In this document: in pieces, positions 45,700 to 55,559 of the stretch
How the letters are laid out: every line of letters starts with the position of its first letter
Position numbering within the stretch: the stretch's first letter is position 1
From: Diphasiastrum complanatum
Taxonomy: Eukaryota; Streptophyta; Lycopodiopsida; Lycopodiales; Lycopodiaceae
Length of the DNA: 64,000 bases
Assembly: GCA_029204225.1 (NCBI GenBank)
Contig: CM055111.1
Location: 16,291,019-16,355,018, forward strand
Direction of reading: 5' to 3'
Position numbers and translations under genes: made by a program
Notes under the pieces: model-generated
Told to the model about the DNA's origin: nothing
What the model saw: the letters and a program-made list of their open reading frames with translations, nothing else
The model's database searches: none

Positions 45700-46560
45700 G
45701 TTATGCTTCTCTCCCTCTCTTGCATGGGCTCGCTGCATGTTCTCGTTTGTTTGCTGCAATGGTGATGGCCTCTGCATTTATCAGAGCACAAGTATAGGTT
45801 GCTTTATGTTGTTTTTGTTTTTTCATTTACCTCTCATAGTAATTTCTTATCGTTTTGTTCGATTTGTCAACAACTCATAATATTGTGTATCTCTTGCTTT
45901 GTCATTTTTTCTTGTGTTCTGATGCAGATCAGGGATGTTGCAGGTCTTCTAGTATCGTGGTTTAGGGTTGGATGGTGGATCGGATCATGCCATTACTTGT
46001 TATGTAGAAACCCTTACATTATGGCCAATGGCTTCAACAATTGTTGTTGAATACAAAGGAATTAGGGCTTGAGAGTCCAAAGCTCGAGAAACGAAATGCA
46101 TCACTCTCTACCTTGATAAGATTGCCGCTCTCTACCTTGTATCAGTCCACAATCAGAGTAGCAGACTAGCTATCAATCTCACAGATGGATCAAGCAACAG
46201 CGTGAACGTGGGCCTGTCTGTTAAAGGAGCTGGATTCAATGCAACTGGACTGTGCTGGATGAACCAATAAATCTGTAATCAGTTCTTGTTTGGAAGTTTT
46301 GAGATGGAAATCAACAACACCGCATCATTTTTTATGCCCTCCAATCTCCCAACTTTTTCACTTGAATTGGAACCTTCACTCTTTTAAATATAGGACGTCA
46401 GCCTTCTTAGGGTTGGCATGGCTGCTTGCTTCAAGTCTATTTGGTCTTTTGGTAGCATACAATATTAGGCAGTGGCAAAGGAAGCTTTCCATTCATTGGA
46501 TGAAGGCAGCAGTCAGGGCCAAAAGGAAATCCAGAGGTTAGCTGCTGACACTGCACTGAG
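45700..46560 (+). other. Possible host-gene exon remnants, unrecognised
   Basis: Two stretches look protein-like: about 46130-46265 (YLVSVHNQSSRLAINLTDGS, then SVNVGLSVKGAGFNATG) and 46395-46541 (a hydrophobic segment LGLAWLLASSLFGLLVAY followed by a basic tail ending at a TAG). An AG (atatag at about 46393) precedes the second. I do not recognise a family; the second would be a membrane segment with a cytoplasmic basic end. Confidence 0.3.
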
Positions 46561-47618
46561 TTGATTAATGGGCTGTTTTGCTTCTCTCATGTAGTATTCA
46601 GCTGGGTTTGTGTTCAAGTAAATGCTACTGAGCTTTATTTTCAGGTAAATGTTGTTTGATCCTTTGTATTCAAGTAAATGATGTTACGTTGCATCTACAG
46701 AACATGCAAAATTTTTAACATACATTCCAAACAAAGAGATAAAATTATTGGATACTGAACTTGAATAAACCAAAGCTAATCACTCAAGACATTCTCACAA
46801 ATTTTCTCAATCCGAATGTGAAGTCAATGTTGTGGAAATAGACCCTTGTCAAACTCAATTTGACAATAAACTCTTCTTTAGGTTTGCTCTTGGATTTTGT
46901 GTTTCTCACAAAAATCTCATTATAAATTATCCTTTGTATTCAGTTGATCTAAATGTGGTTCCAACCTTTTATTTTAAGAGAGTCTCAATTTGTAAAAGCC
47001 CTAATTAAGAAAAAAATTGGTGGTACTAATACGAGGAGCAAGAGTGACAATCTTAAGTGGTATATTTTATCACAAATTTTTGAGTTGTATTTTGCACACA
47101 TTTTTCAATTCAATCAATTGTAGGCATTAATATTTTAGTCATCATAATTAGTCATAAATAAGTTTAATATGTGTATTTTAGAAATAATTCAGCAAATGTT
47201 TTTTTTTAAAAGAATTTTCAAACTGTTCAAATCACTTCAAGTTTCAATTGTTTTCACAAAAGTTAAATTCCAAAGTTTGAAAATCTGAAATTATTCCAAA
47301 AAAAAATCAATAATTTCATCACATTTGAAAGTTTACAGTAGAGCCAAATTTGGAATTGAAAAAATTAATAATAAATTATGTTTTTCCATATTCGTAGATT
47401 ATAACAAAATGAAATTTTTTTAATTTTTTATTAATTTTTACATATTTGGCATTCAATATTTTGGCAAACAATTTTCAGCCTTTTGAAAAAATGATTGTCT
47501 AGGTCATTTCTAGTTTTTTTGGTCATTGTGTTCTAGGATATAAAAGGAACCTAATACGTTCTTGTTTTCAGAGCTAGTTTATATTTTCTTTGTGTTCAAT
47601 CTATGTTCATCAATCATA
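46561..47618. other. AT-rich DNA, no gene; may be the LTR of an old copia element
   Basis: It ends directly at the start codon of an old gag (47619). No primer site is legible. Confidence 0.35.
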
Positions 47619-47716
47619 ATGGAAGGTTCAACCTCTGAGATCTGCTTGATTAACAAGTTCAACGGAATTGATTTCCATATTTGAAAATTCAAAATGAGGA
47701 TGATCTTGATCGAGAA

Positions 47717-48453
47717 TGTTGAATTTCACACGTGTGGACTGTCCACTACATGTACTTGTGATCTCCTAAGGTGTGTAGATGCACCAAGATCAAGACTAGA
47801 TTGAGATTCAAGATCAATCTTGAATCCTATGGCAAAAACACACTACTACATGCATTCAATCACTTCCAACTCTCACTCACACGTGTGGGAAGTATTCAAA
47901 AAATAATCTAAGTAAAAATAAGCTGCTCTCCTCGGGTAGAGAGAGAAAATACATCAAGAGCTCTCGGGTAGAGAGAGAAAGCTAGAAATCCAATAACTCA
48001 CAAAATCCATGAAATCACCAAATCAATTGATTTCAAAATGAGGAGTACAATGATACTAGTAGGTCCACGAGCTACCACTATGCTTAACTATGATTGGACC
48101 ACATTTTGTCACCTCTTGATCCTATTGGATCATTGATCTATGCACCTCTTAATTCTATTGGACTATATTCAAGCACACCTCAATTTCCTATTGGACCTCT
48201 CAAGGTTCCACCTCTATATCCTATTGGACCTCTTGGAATTCATCAAACAAAAACTTTACACTTGTCTACACTCTAATTAGCAAGTGTTTAGCCTCTTACT
48301 CTATTTTGGCTCAATAGTGGCATTACAAGTGGAAATGCATAATTTGCCATCTATGCCAAATTTATTCCTATCAACATCCTACACCTAGATGCTTGATGTA
48401 AAAAACATAAGACCCCTATATCTAACATAGATAATCTTTTTCAATTCTTCACA
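47717..48453 (-). repeat. Copia-A copy 3, 3' LTR
   Basis: 737 bp. Only three differences from the 5' LTR were seen: tattcaaa/tattaaaa, ctaagtaa/ctaaataa, ccacgagc/ccacaagc. CACACGTGTG lies at 47727-47736 and 47878-47887; the CCAAT array is at about 48095-48235. Confidence 0.96.
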
Positions 48454-48471
48454 CTCCTCCTAAAAAATTAT

Positions 48472-50905
48472 CTATGAAGATTTGAGCATTGATCTTGATA
48501 TAACTCCAAGATTAGATCTATGCTTGATGAAAGCACTTTTGCTCAAAGGCTTGGTGAGTAGATCGGCAATACAAGAGGACGAGTTGACATGCTCCAAATA
48601 GATTTCTCCTCCAATAAGCTTTTCTCTCACAAAATGGTGTGCCACTTCTATGTGCTTGCTTCTTGCATGAAATATGGGATTATTGGCAAGAGCTTGGGCC
48701 GAGATGTTATCACACTTGATCATTGGTAGATCATCCTCCTTGATGCACTTTAGTTCCATTAATAACCTCTTGATCCAAAGCATTTCTTTGGTAGTTGTAG
48801 TGAGTGCTTTGTACTCGGCCTCACATGAAGAGAGAGATATAGTATCTTGCTTTTTGGAAAGCCAAGATATTAGATTGCCTCCAAGAAAGATAGTGTATGC
48901 ACTAATAGACTTTCGATCCATTTTGTCACTTGCAAAGTCCGAATCCGAGTAGCCAATAATGGATAGATCTTCACTTTTATAGAGTAGACCATAATCACAA
49001 GATGAAGATACATATCTTAAAATCCTCTTGGCCATCTTCCAATGATGGATCTTAGGTTCTTGCATAATTGACTCAATTTGTGCACACAAAAACTAAGATC
49101 GGGCCTAGTAATGGTAAGCCAAATCAAGGAGCCTATAAGACTCCTAAAAAGTGTGATGTCCTCAAAGGATATTTCATCACCTTTATTAGGATCTTTTACA
49201 ATTTGCTCCATTGGAGTATCTATGCTCTTAGAATTTTCCATATGGAATTTTTTGAACATAGAGTGAGCATATCTAGATTGGCATATAAAGACATGATTTT
49301 CATAAAAATCAATTTCTAGGCCTAGGATGTAATGTATCTCTCCTAGATCTTGCATTTTAAACTCACATCCAAGTGCTAGCTTGGTTTCATCAACTAGCTT
49401 GATACAACTTCCACAAAGAATAATGTCATCAACATAAATTAGAAGAATGACAATATTGCTATCAACAAACTTTAGATACATGGAAGGATCATAGTCACTA
49501 AGAGTAAATCCTAGTGATATAAGGAAAGAGTTAAGTCTTGAATACCATGATCTTGGTGCTTGCTTGAGTCCATAAAGACTTTTGAAGAGCAAGCACACTT
49601 TGGACTCATCCTTGATGAATCCTTGAGGTTGTTCCATATAGATCTCCTCCTCAAGATAACCATTTAGAAAAGCATTGGATACATCTAATTGGAACACCTT
49701 CCACTTGAAAAAACAAGCAAGAGAAATAAGAATTCTTATTGTCACCATCTTTGCAACGGGTGCAAAGGTTTCCTCATAATCAAGACCATGGATTTGAGCA
49801 AATCCTTTGGCACATAATCTTGCTTTATGCTTGTTGATGGTGCCATCATGATTGAACTTGATCCGAAATACCCACTTGCAACCAATCACATGCTTGTTGG
49901 AAGGAGGATCCACAAGTTCCCAAGTATTGTTGGTGATCAATGCATCATACTCTTGCTTCATGGCATCATACCATTCCTTGGTATTAAGTGCCTCTTGTAC
50001 ATTCTTTGGCTCTTCATGAGAGACATAAAAAACATAATTAGTGGAATCAAGATCCACTTGTTTGCCTTTGTCAACATATGAGAGCCTCTTAGGCTCGGAT
50101 CTATCTCTCATGGATCTTCTTGGTGAAAAAATCCGAGGAGAGTCTTCTTCAAATCTCGACCCCATCACATCATGATTGTCTTCAAAATCAATAATTGATG
50201 ATGCATCCATAGATTTCTTGATCTCGGCCTCTTCAAATGATGAGTGTTGATCTTCATGAAAGACAACATCTCTACTTTCAATAACTTGAGAAGTAGAGAG
50301 TATAAAGACTCTATAGGCCTTCTTGGTGGATGAGTATCCAACCATGATCCCTTTGCATGCACTAGGATCTTCCTTCTTCCTTGTTTCCAAGGGCATATGG
50401 ACAAAGCATAAGCATCCAAAAATTCTAAGGTGATCAACCTTAGCCTTCTTCAAAAATAAGATTTCATATGGTGACTTTCCTCCAAGAGCTATATGTGGGA
50501 GCCTATTGCAAAGATAATTTGCACAATTGATGGCTTCTCCCCAAAAATCTTTGGGCAAAGATGCCTCAATTCTCATAGATTTTGCACATTCACATAGAGA
50601 TCTATTCTTTCTCTCGGCCACTCCATTTTGAGATGGAGAGTAGGCACAAGAAAACTCTCTTTTAATGCCTTCAAGATCACAAAAGTCTTGAAATTTATTG
50701 GAGATATATTCACCACCTCCATCACTTCTAAGAGCTTTAATCTTGAATGAGAATTGCTTCTCTACATAAGCTTTGAAAATAAGGAAATGATCAAACACCA
50801 TAGATTTTGAAGCAAGAAGATATATCCAAGTGAATCTTGTGTAATCATCAATGAAAGTAACAAAACAAGTGGCTCCTCCCTTGCTGTAGTTGATGAGAAA
50901 TGCAC
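48472..50905 (-). pseudogene. Copia-A copy 3 integrase core, RT and RNase H, two frameshifts
   Basis: A one-base shift near 50900 separates the integrase start from the 594-codon frame 50801-49017, which carries the end of the integrase core (ALRSDGGGEYISNKF, SQNGVAERKNRSLCE) and reverse transcriptase: ELVDPPSNKHVIGCKWVFRI, YEETFAPVAKMVTIR, FQLDVSNAFLNGYLEEEIYM, and YVDD near residue 456 (49436-49425). A second shift near 49080 puts RNase H in the frame 49089-48472 (RYVSSSCDYGLLYKSEDLS, SLSSCEAEYKALTT). All RT and RNase H landmarks are intact apart from the two shifts, in line with a young element. Confidence 0.93.
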
Positions 50906-51197
50906 ATCCGAGTGGATTAACTCCAAAGGATGCTTGCTTTTGATAGAAGATCTTGTAAATGGCTTTTTGTGAGATTTAGCAATAGCACAAGCCTCACAAG
51001 GCTTGATCTTCTTGGAGAATGACTTTGGCAAGCCAATAGCTTTGGATTCTTTGATCATAGAGAGCATGGATTTGTAGTTGGGATGTCCCAACCTCCTATG
51101 CCATAATTCCTCCATAGAGAGCTTGTTTACAAGAGCAACATTACAAGCATTCACATACTCATTTGGATCTAGTTTATAGATGCCACCAAATCTAGAT
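50762..51197 (-). pseudogene. Copia-A copy 3 integrase N-terminal part
   Basis: Minus-strand continuation of the gag-protease frame after a single nonsense codon. It encodes the HHCC zinc-binding part of integrase (ELWHRRLGHPNYKSMLSMIK, KIKPCEACAIAKSHKKPF) and HPLELIHSDV, the first DDE Asp region. It loses frame near 50900. Confidence 0.9.
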
Positions 51198-51200
51198 CCT

Positions 51201-52513
51201 TATGCAAGTATCTCATCATTCTTCTTGATAGTGCAAGTATCAATATTGAATTTTACATCAAGGCCATTATCAAGCAATTGACCAACACTAATAAGATTCT
51301 TGGTAAGCTTAGGTACATAAAGAACTCTAGAGAGAGAAAGAACTTTAGAGGATGCAAGCTTCAAGGGAATGTTCCCTATGCCTTCAATAGGACATTCAAA
51401 ATCATTTGCAGTGTATATTGATTTCTTCACTCCATCATAAGGTGCAATAGAAGAGAAAGAGTCCTTGGAGCTACACATATGTGAAGAGGCTCCACTATCA
51501 ATATACCATAGGCCGTCCTTCTTGAAAGGAGTAGATGAGAAACTAGAGACCATAAGAGATCCCTCTCCATCACTTGCAATAGTGTCTTCCTTCTCATTGG
51601 TAATATTGGCTTGCTTGAGTTGATTCTTCTTTTTGAAGCAATTGGTGGCATAATGACCTTTCTTGCCACAATAAAAGCACTTGATCTTCTTCTTCTTCTT
51701 GAGCTTGGATGATGAAGCATTAGAGGAATCATCTTCCTCCTCATCTTTGTCTTTGGATTTGACTTTGTCCTTGCTTGAGGATTGTTGATGTTGGTTCTTG
51801 CTCCTCTCTTTGTGCTTATCCTTGGCAAAAAGAGCTTTGCCATCATTATGAGTGAGAGAAAGCTTGTCCATCCTCAAGAGCTTATACTCTTGTCTTGATT
51901 CTTCTGAAATTAGCACACTTTGGAGAGCCTCCAAACTTGGTAGCTCCTCCTTAATGGCATAGGATTGGACAAGATTATCAAATTCACTTCTCAAGCCATT
52001 GAGAATGACTTGAACTAGCTCATTTTGATTGATGGAATCACCAATACAAGCAAGCTCTCTATGAATATCTTTTACTCTCAAAACATAACTAGATGCACTC
52101 TCATCACTCTTTTGGCTACTTTGAAAGATTTGATTCCTAAGAGTGAGAAGCCTAGAGGTATTCTTAGCCTCATAGATAGTCTTGAGACAATCCCAAGCTT
52201 CTTTGGCTGCTGTACAAGTACCTATCTCCCTCAATATCTCATTAGAGACATTCATCTTAATGTAGTGGAGAGCCATCCTAGCTCTCTTTTTGTATTTTTG
52301 AACCTCTTGAAGAACTTGTGGTTCTTCTTCAAGGCCAAGAACTATGTCCATCACGTCTTGAAGGATCAAGATGGACTCCATCCTCATTTTCCAAATTGAA
52401 TAATTTGAAGTGGTCAATCTTTCACTTGGTTCCAACAAGGATGAACCCATTGAAGACATTTGAAGTGAAGAAAACTCAGATGATGAACAATAAATGTTGT
52501 TACACACTTTCAA
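51201..52513 (-). CDS. Copia-A copy 3 Gag-protease frame (437 codons), ended by one nonsense codon
   Basis: The family start seen in copy 1 (MSSMGxSLLEPSERL) lies 19 codons into this frame, near 52459, and is the likelier start. Landmarks: YSIWKMRMESIL, a Gag helical core, a lysine-rich linker, zinc knuckle CFYCGKKGHYATNC near residue 279 and retropepsin WYIDSGASSHMC near 338. A TAA at 51198-51200 stops it. The inverted scrap at 3045-3508 has TTA there (..LALGSRF), so a single T to A change made the stop. Gag itself would still be complete and could form particles. Confidence 0.93.
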
Positions 52514-53215
52514 TAGGATCCAATAATTGAGTACTATCTCCTCTTATGAAAGATCTTACAACAATTTGTGAATTGATTCTCACTAGCTACACAAATCTCT
52601 CTAAAACAAGATCTATTTCACATCAAATGATTGAGTATAGGCAAAGTTAGGATCCAACACTCTTAGCACGTGTGAAATACACTAAGAAACCAAATTTGAC
52701 TCAAATACAATGATATTGCATGAAACAAAATGGCTAAGATCTCAAAACAGTGCCTAGATCACATATAGATGAGATTGGCAAGCATACAACTGTGATTTTG
52801 GATCAACCAAGCAATCTCTTGACCAAACCAAATGTGTCCACCCAGGTCTAGGTGCCCTACCTAACCCTCTTCAAAAGCTTATAACTTTTGATTGGCTCAA
52901 CCAAATGGAATGAAACTGATTGCAACAGAAACTAGACAAAAATAGCTTCAAAACAAGCTATCAAGCAAGATAAATGGATCAAACATGAGAGAGAACTTCC
53001 AAACTGAAATTGGATGTTCCTCACACGTGTCTGAGCACCTGATTCCGTACAGTACCAGATCAGACCCAATCAATGTCCTTTTGATCTCTTTTGATCCAAG
53101 ATTGAACAAGATAGCTAGGAAAATGGGCCTTGACAATTTCTAGCTCAAGATTGATGAAAATTTTTCACTTAGATGGATCAAAATGCATGGTAACCTTAGG
53201 TAGGCTCTGATACCA
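52514..53215 (-). other. Copia-A copy 3 leader and primer-binding site
   Basis: Primer site TGGTATCAGAGCC (53215-53203, minus) abuts the 5' LTR. The leader is homologous to 1165-1920 and 19013-19532. Confidence 0.92.
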
Positions 53216-53952
53216 TGTTGAATTTCACACGTGTGGACTGTCCACTACATGTACTTGTGATCTCCTAAGGTGTGTAGATGCACCAAGATCAAGACTAGAT
53301 TGAGATTCAAGATCAATCTTGAATCCTATGGCAAAAACACACTACTACATGCATTCAATCACTTCCAACTCTCACTCACACGTGTGGGAAGTATTAAAAA
53401 AATAATCTAAATAAAAATAAGCTGCTCTCCTCGGGTAGAGAGAGAAAATACATCAAGAGCTCTCGGGTAGAGAGAGAAAGCTAGAAATCCAATAACTCAC
53501 AAAATCCATGAAATCACCAAATCAATTGATTTCAAAATGAGGAGTACAATGATACTAGTAGGTCCACAAGCTACCACTATGCTTAACTATGATTGGACCA
53601 CATTTTGTCACCTCTTGATCCTATTGGATCATTGATCTATGCACCTCTTAATTCTATTGGACTATATTCAAGCACACCTCAATTTCCTATTGGACCTCTC
53701 AAGGTTCCACCTCTATATCCTATTGGACCTCTTGGAATTCATCAAACAAAAACTTTACACTTGTCTACACTCTAATTAGCAAGTGTTTAGCCTCTTACTC
53801 TATTTTGGCTCAATAGTGGCATTACAAGTGGAAATGCATAATTTGCCATCTATGCCAAATTTATTCCTATCAACATCCTACACCTAGATGCTTGATGTAA
53901 AAAACATAAGACCCCTATATCTAACATAGATAATCTTTTTCAATTCTTCACA
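53216..53952 (-). repeat. Copia-A copy 3, 5' LTR
   Basis: 737 bp, about 99.6% identical to 47717-48453. It is the promoter-bearing LTR for the minus-strand element. Confidence 0.96.
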
Positions 53953-54160
53953 GAGAAGGAGCTATGGGGATATGTAAACGGTTCAGTACGTAGACCGAAG
54001 GAACCAGAATTGCTCCCAACATGGGAAGCAAAGGATGGCAATGCACTTGCCATTGTATCCTTGACTATGAAGGACATTTAGATTGCTCATGTCTCAAATA
54101 GTACCACCTCCAAAGAAGCGTGAGATATCTTAACAAGTATCTACAAGACTTCAGATGCAT

Positions 54161-54660
54161 CGACTTGTTAGCCGAATTTTTGACATAAAAAATCGGGCTA
54201 ATTTTTTAGTCAATTTTGACACTATATAGGAATCGACATGTAAAAGCCGCAAGATTTCAATATAAAATGACTGAAAATAGCCAATAGTTAGGAGTCCCAG
54301 TCTGCTCTATTAGGCAGGGCACCGAGCGGGGGTGCCGGACAGGCGAAGCGACGGGCAGGGGGTCCCGGGCAGCGGGGGTGGTGCCGGGCAGCCGATTCTG
54401 GGCACCAAGCTCACACACACACACACACACATGCAAAGAATTGGGTGGGTTTCTCTATATCGTTTTCTCATTATTCACGATTAGCATCTCATAATTTTCG
54501 TTTCTCAATATTCGTAATTTCACATCAGTATTCACAATGTTCACAATAAATATTCACAATATTCATGATCACTATTCACAGCATTCACGATCCAAATCAC
54601 AGTATTTCTATTTCTCAGTATTCGCAATTTCAAAGCATCACACACCACCAATAAATTAGT
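54161..54660. repeat. GC-rich patch, (CA)n run and tattcac-type repeats
   Basis: 54308-54410 is a GC island with repeats of gggcag and gtgccggac in otherwise AT-rich DNA. A CA run follows at 54411-54430. 54470-54640 has many imperfect copies of a tattcacaat motif. Confidence 0.7.
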
Positions 54661-55559
54661 CTTCAGGATGCATATCTAAAAATTCGACCATTTCTTCATC
54701 CAATATGGAAGACAATTTCTATATGTCCTACAAAAGAAAACACAATCGCAAAAGTATATTTGGATAAAGATTAGGTGTTATTGATGAAAACTTATTCATG
54801 AATTATATTTATCACAAAAACCATAATAACTAGAATTGCCTAGCTCAAATAAAAACCAAACAAAACAAAATGCAATATATGAGCTTTGATCATATTTGAT
54901 ATTATTTGCTAATGAGACAATGAAGGTGCTAAGAGATGGATGAAACATAAAGTTCAACTTGCTGAAACTTTTTCAATTAAATTTTGAATCGCAAAGTTGG
55001 CCTTTCTGTTATTCGATCATTTTGCCTATCTACGATTCAAAATCTGCATACAAACGATTTCTAAAATCAAAGGTCCTTCTAGGTTTTTCACTCTCAGAAT
55101 TTACCTTATACCAAAGCTTAATACAATAAATAAACTCTCTTACATATAAATATTCAATAAATTTCATAACGTCCAAAATTTAGACTATTGAATGTGAAGG
55201 TGTCTTCTAAGTCACCCAATATGCTGCCCTCTACAATGTGGTTTTGCTAATTAAAGTCCATAATAAAGCTAACCCTAAAACATCTCAAGTATTGATCGAA
55301 TGTACGATTAACCTTGAATGAAATGTAAATGTGTTGATGAAATGAATACAACATGAAAATTTTGTAATAGTTTTTGAAGTAAACAACCACACTAGACTGA
55401 ATGGTACAATTTGTAAGAATTGGAATGGGAACTGGCTCGAATCTATAGGTACTATTTGAAAGTGTTGTGCTATAGATACAAGTAGCCACGATAAGAAAGT
55501 TATTGGACAAGAAAGAACTGTGGTGAATTGCATTCATGCTCAAAGGTATGTGATCGTTG
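54661..55559. other. No gene seen; AT-rich
   Basis: Frames around 55247-55543 on the minus strand overlap each other and have no recognisable motif. Confidence 0.4.

Larger units (their letters stand above)
47717..53952 (-). mobile_element. Copia-A copy 3: complete element with target-site duplication
   Basis: 6236 bp, TGTTGAATTTCAC to AATTCTTCACA (plus reading), flanked by GAGAA (47712-47716 and 53953-53957). Both LTRs are 737 bp. Primer site at 53215-53203 and purine tract at 48463-48454 are in place. Full gag-pol content is present in the order gag, protease, integrase, RT, RNase H. One nonsense codon and two frameshifts break the polyprotein. Confidence 0.96.
47619..54160 (+). pseudogene. 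Old copia gag fragment, split by Copia-A copy 3
   Basis: 47619-47716 encodes MEGSTSEICLINKFNGIDFH and KFKMRMILIE, with TGA replacing the conserved Trp of the copia Gag core. After the insertion the frame resumes at 53953 (KELWGYVNGSVRRPKEPELL, then AIVSLTMKDI and SNSTTSKEA) to about 54160, with a stop at 54079 and TGA for Trp at about 54121. The insertion duplicated GAGAA. The gag was probably already dead. Only these two ends belong to this feature. Confidence 0.82.
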
